Source: Gammaproteobacteria bacterium (GTDB lineage: Bacteria; Pseudomonadota; Gammaproteobacteria; SZUA-152). From it: 52,113 nt of DNA. Every line of letters begins with the position of its first letter. Within the stretch, counting starts at the first letter, position 1. Below the pieces are notes generated by a model. It did not search any database. It was not told the origin of the DNA and saw only the letters and a program-made list of their open reading frames with translations. The stretch lies in NCBI GenBank assembly GCA_021648485.1, contig JAKISS010000016.1:1-52113 (forward strand), read 5' to 3'. The position numbers and the translations under genes are program-made. Shown piece by piece: positions 44,966 through 52,113 of this stretch.

Positions 44966-45010
44966 AAACCCCGTCGCCGGTCTGCTAACAGACTGTCGGC
45001 GGGGTTTTTT
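44966..45010 (+). terminator. Intrinsic terminator of groESL
   Basis: AAACCCCG…(stem with mismatches)…TCTG-CTAA-CAGA…CGGCGGGG followed by TTTTTT at 45005–45010. A strong GC-rich hairpin with a T-run 46 bp after the groEL stop. Confidence 0.9.
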
Positions 45011-45231
45011 ATTGTTTACCTGCCTGCCTTGATCAAATGCCTGGCCAGGGTGGATGTATCGTTTGTCCGCATCCCGGTAATATCCCCCGCAAACGGCTCG
45101 GAAGATAGCTTGAAATAGGGTAAAATGGCACCGTTTTCAAAGGCTTGGATTATCCTGAGTTCCCCTGAGTTCTGAGTTAATCAACTGATTATCGTTTGTA
45201 TTTTTTAATGTTATCCCATATTTGGACACTC

Positions 45232-46197
45232 ATGAAAAAACATTCCATTGCACTATTGGGTCTTGGGTTATTAACACTGGTGCTGGTGACGGCGATAGTG
45301 GTGGCTGCACAAACCTCAGCACATGCGCTGTCCTCTCCGCTAACCCCGATGGCGATCCATACCAAAGATGTGAGTGCTGACACCGTGCGCGCACTGGACA
45401 GCGTATTTAAAAATATCGGCTACAACTGGCCGCCTGGGGGACAGCAAAGTATACCGCCGCTGATGCTTGCAGAACTGCCTGATGATTTTGACAAAATACG
45501 CGATGTTGATGAACGTCGTGAACTGTTTTTGCGTGTTCTGTTGCCCATTGTGCTTATCGAAAACCAGCGCCTGCGGGAACAGCGGGAATTGGCCGCCTGG
45601 TTATTGGAAAGTGGATTGCCTGCTGATGGCAGCCTCACGCGCGACTGGCTGAATGAACTGGCCAAACAGTTGCGGGTGCGAGGTGATCTTAATGAGCCGT
45701 CTGTGCGTGAAAAAATTCTGCTGCGTCTCGACGAAATCCCCCCCGCCCTGGCGCTGGCACAGGCGGCCATTGAAACTGGCTGGGGTAGTTCGCGTTTTGC
45801 GTTGGAAGGCAACAGCCTGTTCGGACAATGGACTTTTGGTAAAACCGGCGGCCTGACCCCCAATAGCCGCGATGCCGATGCGACGCATCTGGTGGCCAGT
45901 TTTCCGGATCTGCGTGCCTCCGTGCGTGCCTATATGCGTAATCTTAATACCGGCAATGCCTATCACGAATTCCGTACCGCCCGTGCTGCGATTCATGCCG
46001 CCGGTAAACCGCTGGGCGCTTACGAATTAGCCGGTTATTTGCATCGTTATTCTGCGCGTGGCGAAGATTACATTACAGAGATCCGGCGTATTATCCGTAG
46101 TCCGGCTATTAGCGCACTGGCTGAGGCCAGTCTGGCTTATGGTACGAAAGTTCTGGAGGGAAATGAGCGTAGCGAAAAACTTGATCATCACGGGTGA
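45232..46197 (+). CDS. Bax-like glucosaminidase-domain protein
   Basis: 321 residues from ATG 45232. Signal/anchor (ALLGLGLLTLVLVTAIVVAA), then an N-terminal region and a glucosaminidase/lysozyme-like domain (ALALAQAAIETGWGSSRFALEGNSLFGQWTF, with the conserved catalytic Glu in AAIETGWG), closing with YITEIRRIIRS. Family members (bacterial Bax) are predicted periplasmic murein hydrolases. An in-frame TTG at 45196 exists but has no good ribosome-binding site. Its 3' end borders the AT-rich restriction–modification insertion. Confidence 0.85.
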   Translation: MKKHSIALLGLGLLTLVLVTAIVVAAQTSAHALSSPLTPMAIHTKDVSADTVRALDSVFKNIGYNWPPGGQQSIPPLMLAELPDDFDKIRDVDERRELFLRVLLPIVLIENQRLREQRELAAWLLESGLPADGSLTRDWLNELAKQLRVRGDLNEPSVREKILLRLDEIPPALALAQAAIETGWGSSRFALEGNSLFGQWTFGKTGGLTPNSRDADATHLVASFPDLRASVRAYMRNLNTGNAYHEFRTARAAIHAAGKPLGAYELAGYLHRYSARGEDYITEIRRIIRSPAISALAEASLAYGTKVLEGNERSEKLDHHG

Positions 46198-46238
46198 TTG
46201 TAGAAATGAAATCGTTCAAGCGATACTTGGCGTAACAA

Positions 46239-47384
46239 TCACATTATTTCGGCAATTGAGTGAGCGAGAGCACGCCCCAACAAGGGAGGGACAGCGTTGC
46301 CTATTTGTTTAGTAATTTGTGTGCGAGAACCAAAAAATTCAAAATTATCATCAAAGGATTGAAGTCTAGCCCCTTCTCTTGGGGTGAGTGCTCTATTTAG
46401 CTTGGGGTGTATGCAGCGGTTGGATGCGGGGTGAACAAAGTTTACCGTTATCGTCACTGCTGGTTCATCTGCATCTAAGCGACTGTAGCAACTACTAAAG
46501 CCGCTGGTTATTAGATGCTTCGGGATACAGTGAATATTCTTGCCGGAATGCCTGATGATTTCCAGCATCTTCTCTGAATGCTGAGTAGCTATGTGCAATT
46601 TTAATTCTTTGTTTTTTTTGCGCCGGTTTTTTTGATATTCAGAAGAGGGTTTTGATAAATATTCAATTCCCGATTCACCGGATTTAATGGGGGGGAGATC
46701 TCCAATAGCTTCCATTGTAGATATGGCAGGTGTCAGGTTGGCTTCCTCAAAGAGATCATTTTCAACGGGCTCCAAAATGCGAGAGCGATCTTTGTAGCCA
46801 ATTGTCGATCCGTTGTATGAGTGTGTAGGCTTGGGAAAAGAAGGGATTGCTCCTCTTTCAACACCAATCATTACAAAACGCTCTCGTTTTTGTGGTACGC
46901 CAAAATGTGCAGCATTCATGAGTCTCCAGTCGGTTTCATACCCAAGGTCATGAAAACATTGCTGCATTATCTCTAATGTGATTCCTTTTTTGTGGGTAGC
47001 CAGACCTACAACATTTTCGAGAATAAAAATTTTGGGTCTGAAGTAATTAACAAATGATGCATACTCTTCAAATAAACTATTTCTTGGATCATCATCGTTT
47101 GTTGATCTGAAAGGCCTGATTGATGAAAAACCCTGGCAAGGAGGCCCGCCAACGAGGACATCCAACGCCCCCTTTTTTATACCTGTCATGGATTCGACTT
47201 CATGCCTTCGTACGGTGCGAATATCTTTGGCTAAGCCTACAGCTCCTTTGTGATTCAATTTGAAGGTTTCAACAGAGGCATTTAATAGGTCAATGCCAAA
47301 AACGACTTCAAAGCTGGCCTTGTCTGAGTTTTCTAATCCCTTAGAAAAGCCGCCAGTCCCACAAAACAGGTCGAACACGTTCAT
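46239..47384 (-). CDS. Type II DNA (cytosine-5) methyltransferase
   Basis: 381 residues from ATG 47384, with a GGGGGG site upstream; the frame continues upstream through the promoter, so that part is not used. Motif I FDLFCGTGGFSKGL, motif IV GGPPCQGFS (catalytic Cys83), motif VI ENVVGL, motif VIII QKRERF and motif X KQIGNAVPP are present. So it is a complete C5 methyltransferase; the target site cannot be read from sequence. Divergent from an HTH–endonuclease-like gene; together they form a restriction–modification system. More AT-rich than the flanking genes, suggesting recent acquisition. Confidence 0.95.
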   Translation of the reverse strand: MNVFDLFCGTGGFSKGLENSDKASFEVVFGIDLLNASVETFKLNHKGAVGLAKDIRTVRRHEVESMTGIKKGALDVLVGGPPCQGFSSIRPFRSTNDDDPRNSLFEEYASFVNYFRPKIFILENVVGLATHKKGITLEIMQQCFHDLGYETDWRLMNAAHFGVPQKRERFVMIGVERGAIPSFPKPTHSYNGSTIGYKDRSRILEPVENDLFEEANLTPAISTMEAIGDLPPIKSGESGIEYLSKPSSEYQKNRRKKNKELKLHIATQHSEKMLEIIRHSGKNIHCIPKHLITSGFSSCYSRLDADEPAVTITVNFVHPASNRCIHPKLNRALTPREGARLQSFDDNFEFFGSRTQITKQIGNAVPPLLGRALAHSIAEIM

Positions 47385-47414
47385 TCTGAAATATCCCCCC
47401 AACTTTATCCGGTG

Positions 47415-47453
47415 GAGACTATAGTCTCGTAGATGTCGATTGTCAACCGACAT
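47415..47453 (-). promoter_or_regulatory. Methyltransferase promoter with palindromic operators
   Basis: Minus strand: TTGACA (47446–47441), 17 bases, TATAGT (47423–47418), an almost perfect sigma-70 promoter. The perfect 14-bp palindrome GAGACTATAGTCTC (47415–47428) overlaps the -10; its GACT…AGTC core recalls controller-protein boxes. A second inverted repeat ATGTCG/CGACAT (47433–47438, 47448–47453) brackets the -35. The HTH of the divergent protein is the likely ligand. Confidence 0.75.
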
Positions 47454-47489
47454 AACATTAGATGAGCGACAGGTTATTGAGGTTATACA

Positions 47490-48392
47490 GTGCGAGATAC
47501 AGGAATTACATCAGCTTTTGTGAGGCTGACTAAAAAAATGAGGGAGCAACAAGGGTTAACTATTGAGCAATTTGCAGATATGGCTGGAGTTCATCGAACG
47601 ACAATAGGATTGTTGGAGCGTCAAGAACGAACGCCAACGCTACAAGTTGCGACACAGATTGCAACCGCACTAGGTGTTCCGCTTAGTGAATTAATCCAAG
47701 AAGCAGAACTCATTGACAAAGGAAAGTCCAACATAGATGAACTGGTTAGTTTTCACAAAAAGCGAAAGCCATTAATGTCGAGCATTAGAAACGAAGATAA
47801 GCTTATTGAAATTACAGGGATTGACGGCAATACTCTTTTAGGCGCTATAGATTCGTGTTATCAGGTACTGGATACCATTGATGAACAGTTAATGGGAAAG
47901 GGAGCAGAGCCAATTGCACACTTAGTTGAACTAGCCAATCTATCATCTATGGTTGGAAATATGATTGGTGGTGGAATTGCTGATTGTTCAAATGGGTTAT
48001 ATGTGAGAAATAAACCGCATACTTATCCAGACCTTTTACCCAAAAGTCCACCTGCTGTTAATTTAGAATTAAAAATGGCTTTAGAAACCAATAAACCAAA
48101 AGGACACCTGCCAAAGGCGGGTACATATATCACTTTTAGATATGTCTTAGGGAATAAGCAAGGCGCTTATGTTCGAGGAAAAGATAAAAGGGGAAATACT
48201 GTATGGATCTGGGAAGTTAAGGTGGGAAAATTAACGGAAGATGATTTTTCTTGCAGCAATACTGCTGGCGATTCTGGAAAAACAGCTGTTATAAAAACGG
48301 AAATACACAATAATATGTATCTTGTGTATTTTTCCCCAGATCATCTCCCTTATGCGCCAAAATTAAACGGCAAGTATGTGGGGTATAATTAA
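47490..48392 (+). CDS. HTH-controller / restriction-endonuclease-like fusion
   Basis: 300 residues from GTG 47490, which has TGAGG at good spacing. Residues 8–70 form an XRE-type HTH like controller (C) proteins (TIEQFADMAGVHRTTIGLLERQERTPTL). Residues 100–300 contain a probable PD-(D/E)XK core: P180-D181 and E193-L194-K195 (YPDLL … NLELKMAL), with KAGTYITFRYVLG next. It sits divergent from a C5 methyltransferase. So it is likely the restriction enzyme, carrying its own regulator domain. I do not recognise the specificity family; the endonuclease assignment is from the motif and context. Confidence 0.75.
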   Translation: MRDTGITSAFVRLTKKMREQQGLTIEQFADMAGVHRTTIGLLERQERTPTLQVATQIATALGVPLSELIQEAELIDKGKSNIDELVSFHKKRKPLMSSIRNEDKLIEITGIDGNTLLGAIDSCYQVLDTIDEQLMGKGAEPIAHLVELANLSSMVGNMIGGGIADCSNGLYVRNKPHTYPDLLPKSPPAVNLELKMALETNKPKGHLPKAGTYITFRYVLGNKQGAYVRGKDKRGNTVWIWEVKVGKLTEDDFSCSNTAGDSGKTAVIKTEIHNNMYLVYFSPDHLPYAPKLNGKYVGYN

Positions 48393-48530
48393 TGTATATC
48401 CATAAGTAGATTTTTTTAAAATTATGCATTGACAATAAAGCCAAAGCCAATTGCAACATTATTTTGTTAAAAACTACTTATAATGGCATTATTCCAAGTG
48501 GTTTTTTTATGAGTTATCCGCGCTAAGCCA

Positions 48531-50048
48531 TTAACTCAAAAACAACTGATAAGCCGGATTATCCGTCTCTTCCTGTGCCTCATATCCCAATTCATCCAGA
48601 AATACCTGAAACTCGTCAGCATCTTCTTTCGGTACCTGAATCCCCGTCAAAATCCGCCCATAGGCTGCACCGTGATTACGGTAATGAAACAGACTGATAT
48701 TCCAGCGTTTTCCAATGCGCGTTAAAAACCGCAACAGCGCGCCAGGGCGTTCAGGAAACTGAAAACGAAACAGGCGTTCGTTGGCAACGTGTCCGGCACT
48801 GTGACCACCGACCATGTAACGAATATGCACTTTGGCCATTTCGTTGTCGGTCATGTCTAACACGGAATAGCCGCTTTTTGTCAGTTCATTAATGAGCACA
48901 TCTTTTTCCGTGTCACCGCCGTGCATATGTACACCGACGAAAACGTGGGCCTGCGTGTCATCACCGTAACGATAGTTGAATTCGGTGATGCCCCGCAGGC
49001 CGACAATGCCACAGAATGTGCGAAAGCTGCCGGGTTGCTCGGGAATGGTGACGCTGATTAGTGCCTCGCGGCGTTCACCCAGTTCGGCGCGTTCGGCGAC
49101 ATGGCGCAGGCGGTCGAAGTTCATATTGGCACCACTGTCGATGGCGACTAAATCCTGGCCATGAATGCCTTCGCGTTCGACGTATTTTTTCAGTCCGGCG
49201 ACCGCCAGTGCCCCGGCAGGCTCGGTAATGGAGCGGGTGTCATCGAAAATATCCTTGATAGCGGCACAGATTTCATCGGTTTTGACGAGAATGATTTCGT
49301 CCACGGTTTCGCGGGCAATGCGAAACGGCTCTTTTCCGGCCTGACGCACAGCAACACCATCAGCGAAAATACCCACCTGATCGAGCAGCACACGTTCGCC
49401 CGCAGCCAGTGCGGCGTGCATACAGGGTGCATCCTCGGGTTCGACGCCAATAATCTTGATTTCCGGGTGCAGGGTTTTAACGTAGGCGGCGATACCGGCA
49501 ATGAGCCCGCCACCGCCGACAGGTACGAAGATGGCGTGAATGGGTGAGGTATGTTGGTCGAGAATTTCCATGCCGACAGTGCCCTGGCCAGCGATGACAT
49601 CGGGATCATCGTAAGGCGGGATAAAGGTCATATTGCGCTGTTTGGCAACTTTTGTGGCATGTTCGAAGGCATCGTCATAGGCATTGCCGTGCAGAATCAC
49701 TTCGCCGCCCAGTTGCTCAACGGCACGGACTTTGATGTCCGGTGTGGTTTTGGGCATGACGATAAGCGCGTCCAGCCCCAAGCGTTGGGCGGCCAGCGCG
49801 ACACCCTGGGCGTGATTGCCTGCCGAAGCGGCAATGACACCCTTTTGCTGCTGGGCTTCATTGAGACCGGCAATTTTGTTGTAGGCACCCCGCAGCTTGA
49901 ACGAAAACACGGGTTGCAGGTCTTCACGCTTGAGCAATATGCGATTGTTGAGGCGTGCCGACAGGCCCGGCGCGATTTCCAGTGGGGTTTTTTTGGCCAC
50001 GTCATAAACACGGGCGTTGCGGATTTTTTCAGCGTAGTCTTTGAACAT
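48531..50048 (-). CDS. ilvA: Threonine ammonia-lyase, biosynthetic
   Basis: 505 residues; PLP enzyme converting threonine to 2-oxobutyrate, first step to isoleucine. Catalytic domain with the PLP lysine in FSFKLRGAYNKI, SAGNHAQGVAL and GGGGLIAG, and two C-terminal ACT-like regulatory domains (ALISVTIPEQPGSFRTF and RLFRFQFPERPGALLRF) that bind isoleucine. Full length points to the feedback-regulated form. Divergent from rpiA. The 138 bp between it and the restriction gene hold no gene. Confidence 0.97.
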   Translation of the reverse strand: MFKDYAEKIRNARVYDVAKKTPLEIAPGLSARLNNRILLKREDLQPVFSFKLRGAYNKIAGLNEAQQQKGVIAASAGNHAQGVALAAQRLGLDALIVMPKTTPDIKVRAVEQLGGEVILHGNAYDDAFEHATKVAKQRNMTFIPPYDDPDVIAGQGTVGMEILDQHTSPIHAIFVPVGGGGLIAGIAAYVKTLHPEIKIIGVEPEDAPCMHAALAAGERVLLDQVGIFADGVAVRQAGKEPFRIARETVDEIILVKTDEICAAIKDIFDDTRSITEPAGALAVAGLKKYVEREGIHGQDLVAIDSGANMNFDRLRHVAERAELGERREALISVTIPEQPGSFRTFCGIVGLRGITEFNYRYGDDTQAHVFVGVHMHGGDTEKDVLINELTKSGYSVLDMTDNEMAKVHIRYMVGGHSAGHVANERLFRFQFPERPGALLRFLTRIGKRWNISLFHYRNHGAAYGRILTGIQVPKEDADEFQVFLDELGYEAQEETDNPAYQLFLS

Positions 50049-50137
50049 GGGCGTACGGTAGCAGCTTGCTGTTATTCTGTATAATAGTGAGGAGATAAAA
50101 CCCTGTCTCTTCGGATAGCCAAGGATACCTACAAAAA

Positions 50138-50794
50138 ATGAATCAAGACGAAATGAAAAAAGCAGTGGCCAAAGCGGCTCTTGAATACATCAAGCCGGGC
50201 ATGACGGTAGGTGTCGGCACCGGCAGCACGGCCAATTTTTTTATCGATGAGCTGGCAACCATCAAAGGCCAGATTGAAACCACAGTGGCCAGTTCCGAAG
50301 CCTCGGCTGAACGACTCAAAGGGCACGGCATTCCGGTGGAAGACCTCAATATGGTGGACTGCATTGACGTGTACGTAGACGGTGCTGATGAATCCAACAA
50401 ATACCTGCACTTGATGAAAGGCGGCGGTGGCGCGCTGACCCGCGAGAAAATTGTCGCCGCAGTATCGAAACAGTTTGTGTGTATTGCTGATGAATCCAAG
50501 CTAGTGGATATCATGGGTGAATTCCCGCTGCCTATTGAAGTCATTCCCATGGCGCGCTCTTATGTGGCGCGGGAAATTGTGAAACTGGGGGGGCAACCCG
50601 CCTATCGCGAAGGCTTTGTTACGGATAACGGTAATGTGATCCTCGATATACACAATCTGCAAATCATGAACCCGGTGGAACTGGAAAACCAGCTCAACAG
50701 CATTGTCGGTGTCGTCACCAACGGCCTGTTTGCGGTGCGTCCGGCGGATGTGTTACTGCTGGGCACACCCGACGGCGTTAAAACACTCACGTAG
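50138..50794 (+). CDS. rpiA: Ribose-5-phosphate isomerase A
   Basis: 218 residues; interconverts ribose 5-phosphate and ribulose 5-phosphate. Signatures: [47 protein letters not shown] (catalytic Asp/Glu/Lys region) and [14 protein letters not shown] precedes the ATG. Followed by a small membrane-protein gene 7 bp downstream. Confidence 0.97.
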   Translation: MNQDEMKKAVAKAALEYIKPGMTVGVGTGSTANFFIDELATIKGQIETTVASSEASAERLKGHGIPVEDLNMVDCIDVYVDGADESNKYLHLMKGGGGALTREKIVAAVSKQFVCIADESKLVDIMGEFPLPIEVIPMARSYVAREIVKLGGQPAYREGFVTDNGNVILDIHNLQIMNPVELENQLNSIVGVVTNGLFAVRPADVLLLGTPDGVKTLT

Positions 50795-50801
50795 AGGGTT
50801 A

Positions 50802-51011
50802 ATGCTCGTCATGCCACGACTGCTCATCACTTTAGGTGTTCTTCTCGTGGTAGTGGGGTTGCTGTGGCCGTGGCTTTCCAAACTGGGGCTGGGGCGTTTG
50901 CCCGGCGACATCGTGGTGGAGCGGGAGAATGGCCGGTTCTATTTTCCGCTGATGACATCACTGATTATCAGCCTGGTGTTATCCCTGTTGTTTTGGTTGT
51001 TTCGCCGGTAA
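50802..51011 (+). CDS. DUF2905-type small membrane protein
   Basis: 69 residues: hydrophobic N-terminal helix (LLITLGVLLVVVGLLWPWL), the family core KLGLGRLPGDIVVERENGRFYFPL and a second transmembrane helix. Matches the DUF2905 family; function unknown. The ATG at 50802 follows GAGGG; an ATG at 50811 is the alternative. The frame extends upstream into rpiA, but that part is not coding. Confidence 0.85.
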   Translation: MLVMPRLLITLGVLLVVVGLLWPWLSKLGLGRLPGDIVVERENGRFYFPLMTSLIISLVLSLLFWLFRR

Positions 51012-51038
51012 CCTTTTTCTCATGCCAAAAAATTACCC

Positions 51039-51812
51039 ATGAGCATTTTCAAACAACTGCGGATTTTGGTTCTGCTGCTGATCCTGTTTCTGGTGGCAGC
51101 GGGCACCTGGTTGAGTCAGTGGCGCAGTACCAGCTGGGATAAACCGCTGGTGGTCGCCATTTATCCCATTAACGGAGACGACAGCACGCAGTCAGCGGCC
51201 TATATCGAAAATTTGTCGCTGGATACTTTTGAGGATATCGAAACCTTTTTTGTGGATGAAGCAGAACAGTTTCGATTGTCACTAAAGCAGCCAGTGGACA
51301 TTGTATTGGGGCCCGTGCTGAATGAACAGCCACCTGCACCGCCAAAAAATCGCAACCCGCTGAAAGTCATGTGGTGGAGCCTGAAAATACGCTGGTGGGC
51401 CTGGCAGGTAGGGCGAGATGCAGGGCCGCCAGCCAATATTCAAGTATTTGTGCTGTACCATGACCCCAAAACCAGCCCCCGGTTGGCGCATTCCCTGGGA
51501 CTGCAAAAAGGACTGTTAGGCGTAGTGCATGCCTTTGCCAGCCAGCGTCAGACGGCGGGCAACAATATTGTGATTGCCCATGAATTGTTACACACAGTAG
51601 GTGCGACGGATAAATATGATCCGCAAACGAATCAGCCTGTTTTCCCCACCGGCTACGCAGAGCCGGACAAGGAACCCGTGTTGCCGCAGGAATTTGCAGA
51701 AATCATGGCAGGCCGAGTGCCGTTAAGTGACACGCAATTCCGACAGGCTCAGGGACTGGGTGAAGTAATGATCGGCGAGTACACAGCGCAGGAAATCCGT
51801 TGGGTAAAGTGA
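51039..51812 (+). CDS. Putative membrane-anchored zinc metallopeptidase
   Basis: 257 residues. One N-terminal transmembrane segment (RILVLLLILFLVAAGTWL), a central domain with no family I recognise, and a HEXXH-type motif HELLHTVGATDKYD (about residues 185–198). HELLH followed by TVGATDKY fits gluzincin- or metzincin-like zinc sites, but the third ligand is not evident. Probably periplasmic. GRVPLSDTQFRQAQGLGEVMIGEYTAQEI ends the protein. The enzyme function is inferred from the motif only. Confidence 0.7.
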   Translation: MSIFKQLRILVLLLILFLVAAGTWLSQWRSTSWDKPLVVAIYPINGDDSTQSAAYIENLSLDTFEDIETFFVDEAEQFRLSLKQPVDIVLGPVLNEQPPAPPKNRNPLKVMWWSLKIRWWAWQVGRDAGPPANIQVFVLYHDPKTSPRLAHSLGLQKGLLGVVHAFASQRQTAGNNIVIAHELLHTVGATDKYDPQTNQPVFPTGYAEPDKEPVLPQEFAEIMAGRVPLSDTQFRQAQGLGEVMIGEYTAQEIRWVK

Positions 51813-51871
51813 TGGGCAGGCGATCATTAATGACGTTGAATCGTGGTCTGCACTCTGTTTTTGCATAAATG

Positions 51872-52113
51872 TTACAGTGCAAGTCCTGTCTTTAAACGCG
51901 CATGTAACGCCTGGAGGTTTTCGTCAAGTTGCTTGCCATAGTCCTTGAACGTGATTCCGCTCAGGCCCGGCGCGCTGTCTCGTTTCAATCTCCAATAGGC
52001 TTCTTCGAGAAAGGCTACATCCATGTAGTGACACAGTGAGGTAAACACTCTGTCTGGATAGCTTTTCGCTTGCTCTGCAATTTGCCGGAGTTTCGTTGAT
52101 ATGATTTGTGATC
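51872..52113 (-). pseudogene. Truncated group II intron reverse transcriptase (partial)
   Basis: Read from the right edge, this frame is open for 79 codons and ends in TAA at 51874–51872. It reads KLRQIAEQAKSYPDRVFTSL, then DVAFLEEAYWRLKRDSAPGLSGITFKDY, LDENLQALHARLKTGLAL and stop. This is the N-terminal region of LtrA-type reverse transcriptases of group II introns, just before the catalytic fingers. The protein is cut off where those domains should follow, so it is a remnant. The start is outside the window. Confidence 0.8.

Overview
The window is a stretch of a Gammaproteobacterial chromosome, with no plasmid or phage backbone. Three conserved gene orders point to this class: rhodanese–grx–(trxC)–secB–gpsA–trmL, gpmI–envC–ctpA–yibQ-like, and argC–DUF6776–bactofilin–erpA. 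The groESL promoter carries both a sigma-32-like promoter and a CIRCE operator, which some Gammaproteobacteria combine. The abundance of c-type cytochromes and DsrE-like and rhodanese domains suggests a respiratory, possibly sulfur- or metal-metabolising chemolithotroph. The genus cannot be named from the sequence.

Layout. 1–4536: end of the cytochrome c maturation operon (ccmE tail, ccmF, G, H, I). 4566–18668: an accessory electron-transfer block with a monoheme cytochrome, two paralogous Reg_prop beta-propellers, a Kelch-like lipoprotein, a TolB/PD40-like propeller, two pentaheme cytochromes flanking an NHL propeller, and a tandem-domain cytochrome. The tandem-domain cytochrome appears to continue through a -1 frameshift at an A9 run. 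The block holds 17 CXXCH haem motifs and five propeller proteins of four types. At its right side lie an ECF sigma factor, a membrane anti-sigma factor whose extracytoplasmic part is a DsrE-like domain, a secreted DsrE-like protein and a porin. Both divergent start regions carry the same GGAAT-N17-CGTC motif. 20274–24459: housekeeping (argC, DUF6776, bactofilin, erpA, citrate synthase). 24646–28643: a large PKD/DUF11 lipoprotein and a MITE-like 179-bp palindrome. 28664–36706: a minus-strand cell-envelope/metabolic operon (gpmI, envC, ctpA, yibQ-like, yajL-like, vanZ-like, MBL), interrupted by a yefM–yoeB toxin–antitoxin module flanked by a duplicated envC 3' end. 37142–42701: ArsR-type regulator, rhodanese–glutaredoxin fusion, grx, trxC, secB, gpsA, trmL, dihydroorotate dehydrogenase and a small lipoprotein. 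42778–45010: groESL with control sites and terminator. 45232–48392: a Bax-like glucosaminidase, then an AT-rich type II restriction–modification pair (C5 methyltransferase divergent from an HTH–endonuclease-like fusion). 48531–52113: ilvA, rpiA, DUF2905, a putative membrane-anchored metallopeptidase and a truncated group II intron reverse transcriptase at the edge.

How the genes may work together. The Ccm system supplies covalent haem attachment for the cytochromes encoded next to it. The sigma/anti-sigma pair, with its DsrE-like sensor domain, is proposed to sense a periplasmic (possibly sulfur-related) signal and to drive its own operon and the DsrE–porin operon. That regulatory unit, together with the frameshifted multihaem cytochrome, is the best candidate for an undescribed system here. 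The TA module, the restriction–modification pair, the palindrome and the intron fragment mark points of horizontal acquisition in an otherwise conserved background.
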